This document shows positions 18,125 through 27,632 of a DNA stretch of 64,000 bases, piece by piece (position 1 is the stretch's first letter; each line of letters begins with the position of its first letter). The translations under genes were made by a program, and so were the position numbers. The notes under the pieces were generated by a model, which was not told where the DNA came from, did not search any database, and saw only the letters and a program-made list of their open reading frames with translations. This DNA comes from Allobosea sp. Leaf344 (GTDB taxonomy: Bacteria; Pseudomonadota; Alphaproteobacteria; Rhizobiales; Beijerinckiaceae), in assembly GCF_001426225.1 (NCBI RefSeq), contig NZ_LMRT01000001.1:400648-464647 (forward strand), written 5' to 3'.

Positions 18125-21100
18125 TCACCAGCGTCCCCTGACACCCAGCGAAAAGCGATGGCTCGATGCGCCCTGGCGCAATTCGCCGTCATAGGAGGCG
18201 GCCAGGCGCAGCGCCCCGCTCAGCGGGCCCGACAGGTTGAGGCCCAACACCGCCGCGTCGCGCGATGCGCCGGCGCTGCGCACAGCGAAGCCTGCGCCGA
18301 GCAGGCTGGCGCGGGTGACGATCGCTCCATCGCCGAATTCATGTGCCCAATAGGCCCGCATATCGAGGCTGAGCGACGGGCTCCACGGCAGGGACAGGCT
18401 CATGCGCCCGCCGAGGAGGCTGCGCGCCGCCAGCACCGTGTCGCCGGAGACGGCCAGGCCCAGGACGGAGGCGCCGGTTTCGCGCAGGCTGGCGCGCTGC
18501 AACCTGTCGAAGCTGACCCCGGCCTCCGGCGTCAGCGCGACGCCGGCCATGAGCGGCAGGCGGTAGCCCAGCAGGGACTGGCCCGACAGCCCGAAGCCGG
18601 ACGCCTCGCCATGGGCCGAACGCGCCAGCGCGCCGACCATGACGCCGCGATCGACGATGGTGTCGGCATAGGCGGCGCCGAGCGAACCGCGGAGCGTCAC
18701 ATTGCCGAAAGACGCGCCGCCATAGGCCGTGGCATTGTAGCTTCCGACCGCGAAGCGGCTGAACACGGCGCTGCCCGTAGAGCCTTGGGTACGCAGATAG
18801 CCGCCGGCCAGGCCGAGCAGCGCGTCGTTGCCGAAGCGCCGCTCCACGCCGACGAGCGCGCCTGAGGAGGCGTGCGAGAGGCTCGCGGCTTCGGCGTCGC
18901 TCGCCTGCCGGCCGAAGCCATAGATCGCCTCGCCCCAGAGCTGCCCCTCGCGCACGGCCTGCGGCTTGACCGCATCGCCGTCGTTGCGTCCCGACAGCGC
19001 CGAGAAACCGGCTGCGCTCGCGGGCGCGGCGGCGATGTCCTGCGCCGGAGCGGCATCGACCAGGCGGCGGTCGATCGCGCCGGCGAGCAGGCGGCTGCCG
19101 CCGAGCTGGGCCTTCATGGCATCGGCATAGCTTTGGCCGGAGAGGCTGCCTATCGTCGCGGCAAGCGAAGTCGGCGTCGTCGTGTAGAGCGGATCGAACA
19201 GCTCACGCTGCGCCGAATCGGGCCGGGTCCCCGCCGCGGGGCGGGCCGCGTCGATGGCTGAACCGACGGCGCGGGCATTGCCGTTCTGGAACAGGCCGAG
19301 CGCCGACAGACCGGCATAGGATGCCGGCGTCACCACCAGATCCAGCCCTTGGGCCCGGTAGAGCGCGTCGAAGCGCGTGAAGCGCGGCAGCCCGTTGCTC
19401 GGCTGGTCGAGGCCGCTGAAGCTGCCCGAAAGTCCGCCGCCCGCCACGAGCACGGCGAAGGATTGGCCGAGCGCCGGGGTGAAGCTGTTGCTGGCCGAAC
19501 CGTCGATCCCGCGCAGGATGGGCGCGAGGCGTCCGCCGGCCGTTACGGAGGCGGAAGGGCCGAGACCGATCAGGCGCGAATAGTTCCCGGCGCCCGCCCC
19601 GGTCCCCGCGCCGTCGATGTCGAACGCCAGACGGCTGCTCGTGGCGAAGCCGATCGGGCCGGTCACGGTGAGCGTGCCCGGGGAATTGCCGGGCCGAACC
19701 GTGCCGAAGCTCGCGAGCGCGGCATCGATGCGGCCGGTCCCCCGCAAGGCGCCGTCGCGTTCCACCGTCACGGCCGAGGTCAGCGAGCCGTTGAGCGCCA
19801 GCGTTCCCCCGAGAATGGCGGTGCCGCCGGCATAGGTGTTGGCGCCGGTCAGTTCGAGACGCCCCTCGCCGCGCTTCACGAGGCGACCGACGCCGGAAAT
19901 ATCATTGGCGAAGGTTCCCGAGCCGCCCCTGGTATCGACGTTGAAGGTGCCGGCGAACTGGGCGGGACCGCGCAGCGCCTTGCCGACATTGACCAAGCCC
20001 CAGCCATAGATCGTCGGATCGCCCAGCGAGGTCGCCGTGGTCAGGAGCGTCGTGGCCACGTTGGGCGCGCTGAAGAAGGGGAACGCCTCGCGCACCAGCG
20101 CGGCCGCGCCCGCGACATGCGGCGCCGCCATCGACGTGCCGTTCTTCGCGTCGTAGTCGCCGCCCCCGGCGCCGCTGCCGCGCGGCATCGTCGAGACGAT
20201 GTCGACACCCGGCGCCGCCAGGCACCAGGCCGCGGCGACGCCGCAGCGGTTGCTGAAGGAGGCGATGCGGTTGTCCTTGTCGACCGCGACGACGACCAGC
20301 GTGTAGGGCTGAAGATCGGAGTAATCGAGGTTCTTGCCGTCGATCTCCTCGCGGTTGCGGAAGAATCCGTATTTTCCGGCGGCGTAATTGCCCGGGCGTA
20401 TGAACGCGTAGAACCCCGCGCCCGAGGGATCCTTGGCGATCGTCGGCTGGTCCTGGCCGTCATTGCCGGCGGCGAAGATGAGGAGCATGTCGGCGGCCAT
20501 CGCCTTTCGGATGGCCGCGACCTCCTTTTCGGTGTCGAGGATGCCGTAGGGCTGGGCGGGGAGCAGCTCGTAATCGGGGTTGACGCGGCCATCCAGGAGG
20601 AAGCGGCTCGGATAGGCCGGACCATAGCTGCCGTTCAGCACTTTCGCGCCGCGTTCGGCGGCGTAGGCGATCGCGGCGGCGGTGTCGCCGCCGACGTTGT
20701 TGACGATCGCCCGCAGGGCCAGGATCTCTGCATTATAGGCCACGCCATGCATGCCGACGCCGTCCCTCGCCGCGGCGATGGTGCCGGCGACATGGGTGCC
20801 GTGCGAGTCGATGTCGCGGATGTCGCTGGAGCCGATCGGGCGGTCGAAACCGAAATTGCGCGACCAGGGCGAGATCCGCCCGGCGAACTCCGGCAGGCTC
20901 GTGTCGAGCCCCGTGTCCACGACCGCGACCAGCACCCCCTTGCCGGTGTAGCCGAGGGCGTAGGCCTCGGCGGCGTTGATCTTGGCCAGCCCGTAATCGG
21001 CCCGGTATTCGGGGGTGGCGAAGCTCGCCTCCGCGCGCGGCGCGAACGCCGTCTGCGGCATGACGCGCAAGGCCGTGCCGCCGAAGCGGCCGTCGAGCCA

Positions 21101-21220
21101 ATCGTCGAGGCTGAAGGCAGAGGCCGGCGTCGCGGCCGCGAGGACCGTCACCATCGCCGCGCTCGCGAGCAAAGCGGCGACCAGCCGCCCGTTCGAATCC
21201 TGTTTCGTCGAAAGTCTCAT
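18125..21220 (-). CDS. Autotransporter serine protease (subtilisin S8 passenger)
   Basis: The protein has 1031 residues: a signal peptide (about 1-35, ending PASA), then an S8 protease domain with catalytic Asp in VVDTGLD (about 102), His in DSHGTHVAGT (about 140) and Ser in NGTSMAAPHVAG (about 362). A beta-helical passenger with a PATR-type repeat (GEGRLELTGANTYAGGT) is next. The last 270 residues form an outer-membrane autotransporter barrel, ending in an aromatic residue as is usual. It should be secreted through its own barrel and may shed or act at the cell surface. It is divergent from the AraC-type regulator and converges with the GGDEF-EAL gene, 12 bp apart. Confidence 0.92.
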   Translation of the reverse strand: MRLSTKQDSNGRLVAALLASAAMVTVLAAATPASAFSLDDWLDGRFGGTALRVMPQTAFAPRAEASFATPEYRADYGLAKINAAEAYALGYTGKGVLVAVVDTGLDTSLPEFAGRISPWSRNFGFDRPIGSSDIRDIDSHGTHVAGTIAAARDGVGMHGVAYNAEILALRAIVNNVGGDTAAAIAYAAERGAKVLNGSYGPAYPSRFLLDGRVNPDYELLPAQPYGILDTEKEVAAIRKAMAADMLLIFAAGNDGQDQPTIAKDPSGAGFYAFIRPGNYAAGKYGFFRNREEIDGKNLDYSDLQPYTLVVVAVDKDNRIASFSNRCGVAAAWCLAAPGVDIVSTMPRGSGAGGGDYDAKNGTSMAAPHVAGAAALVREAFPFFSAPNVATTLLTTATSLGDPTIYGWGLVNVGKALRGPAQFAGTFNVDTRGGSGTFANDISGVGRLVKRGEGRLELTGANTYAGGTAILGGTLALNGSLTSAVTVERDGALRGTGRIDAALASFGTVRPGNSPGTLTVTGPIGFATSSRLAFDIDGAGTGAGAGNYSRLIGLGPSASVTAGGRLAPILRGIDGSASNSFTPALGQSFAVLVAGGGLSGSFSGLDQPSNGLPRFTRFDALYRAQGLDLVVTPASYAGLSALGLFQNGNARAVGSAIDAARPAAGTRPDSAQRELFDPLYTTTPTSLAATIGSLSGQSYADAMKAQLGGSRLLAGAIDRRLVDAAPAQDIAAAPASAAGFSALSGRNDGDAVKPQAVREGQLWGEAIYGFGRQASDAEAASLSHASSGALVGVERRFGNDALLGLAGGYLRTQGSTGSAVFSRFAVGSYNATAYGGASFGNVTLRGSLGAAYADTIVDRGVMVGALARSAHGEASGFGLSGQSLLGYRLPLMAGVALTPEAGVSFDRLQRASLRETGASVLGLAVSGDTVLAARSLLGGRMSLSLPWSPSLSLDMRAYWAHEFGDGAIVTRASLLGAGFAVRSAGASRDAAVLGLNLSGPLSGALRLAASYDGELRQGASSHRFSLGVRGRW

Positions 21221-21385
21221 GGTCCATAATCCCGCCCGGCGGCGATCCCGCTTTTGCCAGCGCGTCAGTAGCGAGCAGGATCGGGGGCGTTAAGCAGCGG
21301 CATCCGGGCTTTGATCCCGGACATCGGGGATTTCGTCCCGCGGTGAATCCCGGCACGCATATGGCGCGTTTCAGGCTCCGCATTT

Positions 21386-22453
21386 ATGAAATGCTGCGTC
21401 GCCGAGGGGCGCCTGGGCGGGACTGGAAGGGCGGGCGGAGACAGAGGCGTGGAAGGCGACCAGCAGGGCCATGCGCCGGGTGAGGCGCAGTTCGCGCAAT
21501 GGCGCGAGAGCATCGCGAGCATCTTCGACGTGCGCCCGCTCGATCCCGATTATCGCGAGACATTCCAGGGCCGGATCGACCGGCATGACCTCGGCGTCGC
21601 CCTGGTCGGAGAGGTCTCCACCAGCGCGCAGAGCTACACCCGCAACGAAAGCCTGATCGGTGCGGTCGGCGTCGATCATCTGCTCGTCCAGCTTTACGAC
21701 CGTGGCAGCACCACGCTCGATCTCGACGCGACCGAGGTCCGGGTCGAACCCAACGACATCGTCGTGCTCGATCTCTCGCGGCCGCTCGCCTCGCACGCCA
21801 CGGCGATGCGCGCCTTCAACCTCGTGCTGCCGCGCGGGCTGCTGAATCTCAACCCTGCGAGCCTCGATCGCGTCCATGGCGCGGTCATCCCCCGCCACAG
21901 CGCCTTCGGCCGGATTGCGGGGGACTATCTGCGCAGCCTGGCGCTGACGGCTCCCGACCTGCCGGCGCAAGGAAGCGCAGATCTGATCGAGGCCACAGCG
22001 GCGTTGCTCTCGGCCTGCCTGGCGCCCAGCCTGCTGCGAGACCAGGATGCGCCGGTCTCGCTGACAGCGTCGGCGGCGCGGCTGCGGCGCTTCATCGACC
22101 ACCACCTGTCCGATCCCGGGCTCGGCCCGGAGCTGCTGATGCGCCGGTTCGCCGTGTCGCGTTCGGTGCTCTACCGGCTGTTTTCGCCGCTGGGCGGCGT
22201 ATCCGACTATATTCGCGAGCGGCGGCTGGAGCGCGCCAGCCTGATGATCAATGCGGGTACCCTGCAGCGCGGGGGCGTCGGCGCGATTGCGCGCCAGCTC
22301 GGCTTTCCGAGCGAGGACGCGTTCTCCCGCGCTTTCAAGAGCCGCTTCGGCCATACGCCCAGAGATGTCGCGCGGATGCGCAACGCCGCCCCGGCCCTGC
22401 CGCGCGACGGCGCGAGCCTGACGAGCTGGTTGACCCAACTCTCCTGCCGCTGA
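21386..22453 (+). CDS. AraC-family transcriptional regulator
   Basis: The protein has 355 residues. The N-terminal half (about 40-215) resembles the cupin-like AraC-binding domain that senses a ligand (FQGRIDRHDLGVALVGEVSTS, DIVVLDLSRPL). The C-terminal half has the double helix-turn-helix, with FAVSRSVLYRLFSPLGGVSDYIRERRLERA as the first and IARQLGFPSEDAFSRAFKSRFGHTPRD as the second. It is divergent from the autotransporter protease with 165 bp between starts, so it may control that gene. The first 30 residues are of low quality and a later start is possible. Confidence 0.88.
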   Translation: MKCCVAEGRLGGTGRAGGDRGVEGDQQGHAPGEAQFAQWRESIASIFDVRPLDPDYRETFQGRIDRHDLGVALVGEVSTSAQSYTRNESLIGAVGVDHLLVQLYDRGSTTLDLDATEVRVEPNDIVVLDLSRPLASHATAMRAFNLVLPRGLLNLNPASLDRVHGAVIPRHSAFGRIAGDYLRSLALTAPDLPAQGSADLIEATAALLSACLAPSLLRDQDAPVSLTASAARLRRFIDHHLSDPGLGPELLMRRFAVSRSVLYRLFSPLGGVSDYIRERRLERASLMINAGTLQRGGVGAIARQLGFPSEDAFSRAFKSRFGHTPRDVARMRNAAPALPRDGASLTSWLTQLSCR

Positions 22454-22555
22454 AACCGGACCCGCCGCGTCCCGGTTTTCTCACGAGGTGGTGACGGGGC
22501 GATGCGCGCGGGCGCGCCCGGCCCTATACCCTGTGCGGCACAGGGGAGCGGGCGG

Positions 22556-23368
22556 ATGACGGAAGAGGCGGGAGGGCGGGATGCCGCGAGCCCGGCGGGC
22601 AGGTCGCGCTGGCGCCGCCTCGCCCCGTTGCTCCTGCTGCTGGCGGCGATGGCGCTCGCCTATGCGCTCGGCCTGCATCGCTATCTCAGCCTCGACGCCC
22701 TGGTGGAGCATCGGGCCGCGCTCGGCCGTTTCGTGGCCGAAAACCGCGTGGTGGCGCTGCTCGGTTTCGCGGCCGCCTATGCCGCCAGCGTCGCCCTCTC
22801 CTTTCCCGGCGCCTCGCTGCTGACCCTGCTCGGGGGCTTTCTGTTCGGGGCCTGGCTCGGCGGAGCCGTCTCCGTGGTCGCGGCGACGATCGGCGCGATC
22901 GGGGTGTTCCTGGTGGCCCGCTCGGCTTTGGGCGAAGCGCTGCAGCGCCGGGCCGGGCCGGCGCTGACGAACCTCCTCTCGGGCTTCAAATCCGATGCGG
23001 TGTCGTATCTGCTGTTTCTCAGGCTCGTCCCCGCCTTCCCGTTCTGGCTGGTCAACCTGGCTGCCGCGCTCGGCGGCGTCGGCCTCGCCGTCTTCAGCTG
23101 GACGACGCTGATCGGCATCGTGCCGGGAACGCTGGCCCTGTCCTTCGCGGGCAAAGGGCTCGATTCGGTGATCGAGGCGCAGGCCGAAGCCCGCGCCGCC
23201 TGCCTCGCGCGCGGCGCCGCCGATTGCGGGGGCGGGCTCGAGCTGAGCCGGCTGCTGACGCCCGAATTGATCGCCGGCTTGGTGCTTCTGGGCTGCGTGG
23301 CCTTGATTCCGATGATCTGGCGACGCATCAGCAATCATCGGGCGGCGAAGCAGGGAGGCTCATCGTGA
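22556..23368 (+). CDS. TVP38/TMEM64 (DedA-like) family membrane protein
   Basis: This 270-residue inner-membrane protein has about five to six hydrophobic segments. It shows the SNARE-associated/VTT core: ALSFPGASLLTLLGGFLFGAW, the RSALGEAL helix and FLRLVPAFPFWLVNLAAALGGV. These proteins are proposed lipid or small-molecule transporters or scramblases. It is coupled by a GTGA overlap to a flavoprotein disulfide reductase, a pairing that also exists as a single fused protein in other bacteria. The ATG at 22556 is preferred over the one at 22502 because it gives a normal short cytoplasmic N-terminus. Confidence 0.87.
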   Translation: MTEEAGGRDAASPAGRSRWRRLAPLLLLLAAMALAYALGLHRYLSLDALVEHRAALGRFVAENRVVALLGFAAAYAASVALSFPGASLLTLLGGFLFGAWLGGAVSVVAATIGAIGVFLVARSALGEALQRRAGPALTNLLSGFKSDAVSYLLFLRLVPAFPFWLVNLAAALGGVGLAVFSWTTLIGIVPGTLALSFAGKGLDSVIEAQAEARAACLARGAADCGGGLELSRLLTPELIAGLVLLGCVALIPMIWRRISNHRAAKQGGSS

Positions 23369-24831
23369 GCGGGCAGGATTCAGGCGCGATGACCGGCAGC
23401 CCGGCGAAGCCCGAACCGCTGACCCCCGATCTGTGCATCATCGGAGCCGGCTCGGGCGGGCTTTCGGTCGCGGCGGCCGCGGCGATGTTCGGGGTCGGCG
23501 TCGTGCTGGTCGAGCGCGACCGGATGGGCGGGGACTGCCTGAATGTCGGCTGCGTGCCCTCCAAGGCGCTGATCGCCGCCGGGGCCCGCGCCCAGGCGCT
23601 GCGCGAGGCCGGGGCCTTCGGCATCGAGGCCGGCGAACCCCGGATCAATTTCGCGCGGGTGCATGATCATGTGCAGCGGGTCATCGCCGCGATCGCGCCC
23701 AATGATTCCGTCGAACGCTTCGGCGCCCTCGGCGTCACCGTGATCAAGGGCGAGGCCCGCTTCGTCAGCCGCAGCACCGTGATGGTCGGCGACCAGGCGA
23801 TCAAGGCGCGCCGCTTCGTCATCGCCACAGGCTCCCGCCCCTCCGCCCCGCCGATCCCGGGGCTGGACGCCCTGCCCTATCTCACCAATGAATCCGTGTT
23901 TTCCCTGACCAAACTGCCGGAGCGGCTGCTGGTGCTGGGCGGCGGCGCGGTCGGCGTCGAACTGTCCCAGGCGATGGCGCGGCTCGGCAGCCGGGTGACG
24001 CTGATCGAGGCGCAGAGCCTGCTGGCCCGCGAGGATGCGGAAGCCGTCGGGCTGGTGCGCCGGGCGCTGCTGCGCGAAGGCGTGACCGTGCTCGAACAGA
24101 CACGGGTGGCGCGGGCCGAGCCGAAGCGCGGCGGCCTGCGGCTGGTGCTGGAGGACGAGACCACGCTGGAGGGCACGCATCTCCTGGTGGCGGCGGGGCG
24201 CGAGCCCAATATCGAGGCGCTGGACCTCGAGCTGGCCGGGATCAGGAGCGATGCGAAGGGCGTCGTCGTCGACAAGGGGCTGCGCAGCACCAACCGCCGG
24301 GTCTTCGCGATCGGCGATTGCGCGAGCGGCCAGTCCGGCGGGCTGCAATTCACCCATGTCGCGAATTATCATGCGGGGCTCGTCCTGCGCAGCGCCCTGT
24401 TCCGGCTGCCGGTGCGGGTGCAGACGCTCGCGATCCCGCGCGTGACCTATTGCCAGCCGGAGCTGGCCAGCGTCGGCCTCTCCGAAGCCGAGGCGCGCGC
24501 GCGCGGCGCGGTCACGCTGCTGCGCTGGCCCTTCGCCGAGAACGACCGGGCGCAAGCGGACCGCAAGACGGACGGGTTCGTGAAGCTGGTGACGGACAAG
24601 AAGGGCCGCATTCTCGGCGCGACGATCGTCGGCGCCGGTGCCGGAGAGCTGATCGTGCCCTGGTGCATGGCGATCCAGAAGCGGATGTCGGTCAAGGACA
24701 TGGCGGGGCTCGTCTTCCCCTATCCCACCTTGTCCGAGGTCTCGAAACGCGCGGCGGTGTCCTTCTACGCGCCGCTCGCCGCGAAGCCGGGGATCCGCAG
24801 GCTCATCGCCTTCCTGCGCCGCTTCGGCTGA
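23365..24831 (+). CDS. FAD-dependent pyridine nucleotide-disulfide oxidoreductase (mercuric reductase-like)
   Basis: The protein has 488 residues. It has an FAD-binding GAGSGGLSVAAAAA near residue 25, the redox-active pair in GGDCLNVGCVPSK near residue 55, an NAD(P)-binding GGGAVGVELSQAMARLG in the middle, and a C-terminal dimerisation domain. Lipoamide dehydrogenases have a catalytic His in HxHPTxSE. Here the matching segment reads FPYPTLSE, so the base is Tyr or absent and it is unlikely to be a true E3 subunit. The N-terminal metal-binding domain of MerA is also missing. The GTG at 23365 overlaps the TVP38 stop; an ATG at 23389 is the alternative. Confidence 0.85.
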   Translation: MSGQDSGAMTGSPAKPEPLTPDLCIIGAGSGGLSVAAAAAMFGVGVVLVERDRMGGDCLNVGCVPSKALIAAGARAQALREAGAFGIEAGEPRINFARVHDHVQRVIAAIAPNDSVERFGALGVTVIKGEARFVSRSTVMVGDQAIKARRFVIATGSRPSAPPIPGLDALPYLTNESVFSLTKLPERLLVLGGGAVGVELSQAMARLGSRVTLIEAQSLLAREDAEAVGLVRRALLREGVTVLEQTRVARAEPKRGGLRLVLEDETTLEGTHLLVAAGREPNIEALDLELAGIRSDAKGVVVDKGLRSTNRRVFAIGDCASGQSGGLQFTHVANYHAGLVLRSALFRLPVRVQTLAIPRVTYCQPELASVGLSEAEARARGAVTLLRWPFAENDRAQADRKTDGFVKLVTDKKGRILGATIVGAGAGELIVPWCMAIQKRMSVKDMAGLVFPYPTLSEVSKRAAVSFYAPLAAKPGIRRLIAFLRRFG

Positions 24832-25040
24832 TCCGCCGGGCCGTGACCATGCCACTGCGCCAGCGGCGCCGGCCCGCCGATCTCAATTCTGATGTGTAGC
24901 CGAGCGCGGGATGATATGCGGTCGCAGGATTGCCAAGCAGGATTCAGGACCGGCGTTCCTGATCGCGCAAAAGGTGAGTGCATGATCACGTTCAGAAGCC
25001 GGCCTCCCCAGCTCGACCCATCGCTCTAGATCTTCTCGCG

Positions 25041-26498
25041 ATGCAGCAGCCCGATCCCACCGCCAGCAACCTCTCCGTCAGCGTCCCCCGAGGGCTGACC
25101 AGGCTGGGCTTGTCGGCGAAGCTGCTGCTGCTCACCGTTCTCTTCGTGATGCTGGCCGAAGTGCTGATCTATCTGCCTTCGGTCGCGAATTTCCGGATGA
25201 ACTGGCTGAACGACCGGCTCGCGGCGGCCCAGATCGCGGTGCTGGTGCTGGAAGGAGGGCCGCAGGAACGCCTGCCGGAGGGCAGCGAATCGCGGCTGCT
25301 GATGGGTGTCGGCGCCCGGGCGATCGCGGCCCGGGTGGGAGGCGCGCGGCGCCTGCTCAGCCTGGATTCGATGCCGGTCGCGGTGTCGCGGACGGTGGAT
25401 CTGCGTGATCCGAGCTGGGTCTCGGCCATCGGCGAAGCGCTCCAGCTCCTGCTCAGCCCGCCGAGCGAGATGCCGATCCGCGTCGTCGGACAGGCGATGG
25501 GCAGCGCCGATTTCGTCGAGATGGTGCTGGACGAGGCGCCTCTGCGCCGGGCCATGGTCACCTTCTCCATCAACATCCTGCTGCTGTCGCTGGTGATCTC
25601 GGGGCTGACGGCGGGGCTCGTCTACCTCGCGCTCAACTGGATGATCGTCGGACCGATCCGGCAATTGGCGGCCAATGTCATGGAGTTCGAGGTCGAGCCG
25701 GAAAATCCGCGCCGGATCATCGAGCCCTCGCAGCGCGCCGACGAGATCGGCGAGGCCGAGCGGGCGCTGGCCCGCATGCAGATGACGCTGGCCGACGAGC
25801 TGCGCGCGAAGAAGCATCTGGCCGAGCTCGGCCTGGCGGTCAGCAAGATCAACCATGATCTGCGCAACATGCTGGCGGCGGCGCAGCTGATGTCGGACCG
25901 GCTGGTCGAGACGCGCGACGCCAAGATCCGCCGCTTCGCGCCCCGGCTGATCGCGACGCTCGACCGCGCCATCGAATTCTGTCAGGCGACGCTGGCCTAT
26001 GGCCGGGCGGCGGAGGCGACGCCGGTGCTGCGCGACGTCGCGGTGCGCCAGCTCGTGGCCGAACAGGCGGAGATGCTCGGCCTGCCGGAGAACAAGCAGG
26101 TCCAGTTCGTCAACGAGGTTCCGGCCGAGCTGGTCGGCGCCTGCGATCCCGACCAGATGGCGCGGGTGCTGCTCAACCTGATGCGCAATTCGGTCCAGGC
26201 GCTGACCCAGGCGGGGGCGGAAGCCGGTGCCGTGCCGGTGCTGGTGGTCAGGGCCGAGGCGGTTGAAGGCATGCTGCTGCTGCGCGTCGCCGATAACGGG
26301 CCGGGTGTGCCGGAGCGGGCGCGCGCGCATCTGTTCCAGGCCTTTCGCGGCTCGGTCAATCCCGGCGGAACCGGGCTCGGCCTCGCCATCGCGGCCGAGC
26401 TCGTGCGGCTGCATGGCGGCACGATCGAGCTCGAACCCTCCGAGATCGGGGCGGTGTTCAAGGTGACGCTGCCGGCGCGGCGGGCGAGCGGGAACTGA
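25041..26498 (+). CDS. Orphan sensor histidine kinase
   Basis: This 485-residue inner-membrane kinase has a first transmembrane helix near residues 25-45, a periplasmic domain and a second helix near 180-200. A HAMP linker ending ALARMQMTLADELRAKKHLAELG leads to the phospho-acceptor block KINHDLRNMLAAAQLM. The ATPase domain follows, with NLMRNSVQAL (N box), VADNGPGVP (G1) and GGTGLGLAIA (G2). No response regulator gene is adjacent. The ATG at 25041 starts just before the membrane anchor. Upstream (24832-25040) there is no gene and no clear promoter motif. Confidence 0.9.
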   Translation: MQQPDPTASNLSVSVPRGLTRLGLSAKLLLLTVLFVMLAEVLIYLPSVANFRMNWLNDRLAAAQIAVLVLEGGPQERLPEGSESRLLMGVGARAIAARVGGARRLLSLDSMPVAVSRTVDLRDPSWVSAIGEALQLLLSPPSEMPIRVVGQAMGSADFVEMVLDEAPLRRAMVTFSINILLLSLVISGLTAGLVYLALNWMIVGPIRQLAANVMEFEVEPENPRRIIEPSQRADEIGEAERALARMQMTLADELRAKKHLAELGLAVSKINHDLRNMLAAAQLMSDRLVETRDAKIRRFAPRLIATLDRAIEFCQATLAYGRAAEATPVLRDVAVRQLVAEQAEMLGLPENKQVQFVNEVPAELVGACDPDQMARVLLNLMRNSVQALTQAGAEAGAVPVLVVRAEAVEGMLLLRVADNGPGVPERARAHLFQAFRGSVNPGGTGLGLAIAAELVRLHGGTIELEPSEIGAVFKVTLPARRASGN

Positions 26499-26504
26499 CG
26501 GACG

Positions 26505-27131
26505 CTACTGGCTGGCCCAGATCACCCTCGCCATGAATGCGATCTCGCCGAGGTTGAGGATGCGATCGGGATGGTCCGGGTTGAGCGAAGCGAGCTCCAC
26601 CGTCCGCGCCGTCTGCCGCTTCAGCTGCTTGACCAGGACCTCCCCCTCCAGCGTCTTGACCACGACCCGGTCGCCACGCCGGGTGGCGGCCGAGGGCGAC
26701 ACGACGATGGTATCGCCGTCGCGGTACAGGGGCAGCATGGAATCGCCGGCGATTTCCAGCGCATAGGCCTTGTCGTCGGCGCCGCCGGGGAAGGCCACCT
26801 CCTCCCAACCCGACCCGACCGGGAAGCCGCCATCGTCGAAGAAGCCGCCCGAGCCCGCCTGGGCGAAGCCGATCAGCGGAATGGTACGCGCCGGGGCCGG
26901 CCCGCTGCGCATCGCGCCCATGAACTCCTCGAGCGTGGCGCCCGTCGCCAGCAGGATCTTCGCGATCGATTCGGTCGAGGGCCAGCGCTCCCGGCCATCG
27001 GGGCCGACGCGCTTGGAGCGGTTGAACGTCGTCGCATCGAGCCCGGCCTTGCGCGCCAGCCCGGAGGCTGTGAAGCCATAGCGCTGGGCGAGCGCGTCGA
27101 TGGCGCTCCAGATCTGGTCATGGGACAGCAC
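26505..27131 (-). CDS. S24 LexA/CI-like regulator with helix-turn-helix
   Basis: The protein has 208 residues. The N-terminal HTH has the sequence LARKAGLDATTFNRSKR. A likely self-cleavage Ala-Gly lies in FAQAGSGG near residue 91, followed by a LexA-type peptidase domain with Ser in GDSMLPLY near 129 and Lys in GDRVVVKTLEGE near 166. Proteins of this kind are repressors that cleave themselves when RecA is activated, but this is not canonical LexA, whose winged HTH and length differ. It converges with the histidine kinase, 6 bp apart. Target genes are unknown. Confidence 0.85.
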   Translation of the reverse strand: MLSHDQIWSAIDALAQRYGFTASGLARKAGLDATTFNRSKRVGPDGRERWPSTESIAKILLATGATLEEFMGAMRSGPAPARTIPLIGFAQAGSGGFFDDGGFPVGSGWEEVAFPGGADDKAYALEIAGDSMLPLYRDGDTIVVSPSAATRRGDRVVVKTLEGEVLVKQLKRQTARTVELASLNPDHPDRILNLGEIAFMARVIWASQ

Positions 27132-27287
27132 GTCGGTCGCCTCGCCTTTGCGATGCCGGGGGCAGATCTAGGATTTATCCCCTATCGACTGAGACTGCAA
27201 TCCAAATTTCGCCATGATCAGGCCGGTTGCGGCTAAGGTGCGGCACGGGCTATGTCAGCCCCCGATCGGCCATCGAAGAGTGCTGCC

Positions 27288-27632
27288 ATGTCGCTCATCT
27301 ACAAGATCTGCCCGGAGGCTCTCTGGCGCGAGGCCGAGGCCTCCGGCCGCTTCGCCGGTGCGCCCGTCGACATCGCCGATGGCTATATCCACTTCTCGAC
27401 CGGATCGCAGGCGCGGGAGACGGCGGCGCGCCATTTCGCCGGGCAGCGCGACCTGCTGCTGATCGCGGTCGAGGCGAGGCGGCTGGGCGAGGCGCTGCGC
27501 CAGGAGCCCTCGCGCGGCGGCCAGCTCTTCCCGCATCTCTATGGCGAGCTCGCGCTCGATTGCGTGCGCTGGGTCCAGCCTTTGCCGCAGGCGGCCGATG
27601 GCGGCCATGTCTTTCCGGACGACGTCGCATGA
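27288..27632 (+). CDS. DUF952 family protein
   Basis: This 114-residue protein begins [27 protein letters not shown] and has the [11 protein letters not shown] motif that defines DUF952. Function is not established; the fold is small and cytoplasmic. The ATG at 27288 is chosen over 27252 because the family starts at this point. Its stop overlaps the pyrD start as ATGA, a common arrangement in Hyphomicrobiales. Confidence 0.9.
   Translation: MSLIYKICPEALWREAEASGRFAGAPVDIADGYIHFSTGSQARETAARHFAGQRDLLLIAVEARRLGEALRQEPSRGGQLFPHLYGELALDCVRWVQPLPQAADGGHVFPDDVA

Noticed and set aside
19349-21229. 626-codon open frame antisense to the autotransporter
   Set aside because: Low-complexity Arg/Gly/Glu product, caused by GC-rich third positions on the opposite strand.
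23365-24831. Lipoamide dehydrogenase (lpdA) call
   Set aside because: The C-terminal catalytic His motif is replaced by FPYPTLSE and no 2-oxoacid dehydrogenase genes are near.
26505-27131. Canonical lexA
   Set aside because: The N-terminal HTH and linker do not match LexA, although the peptidase domain does.
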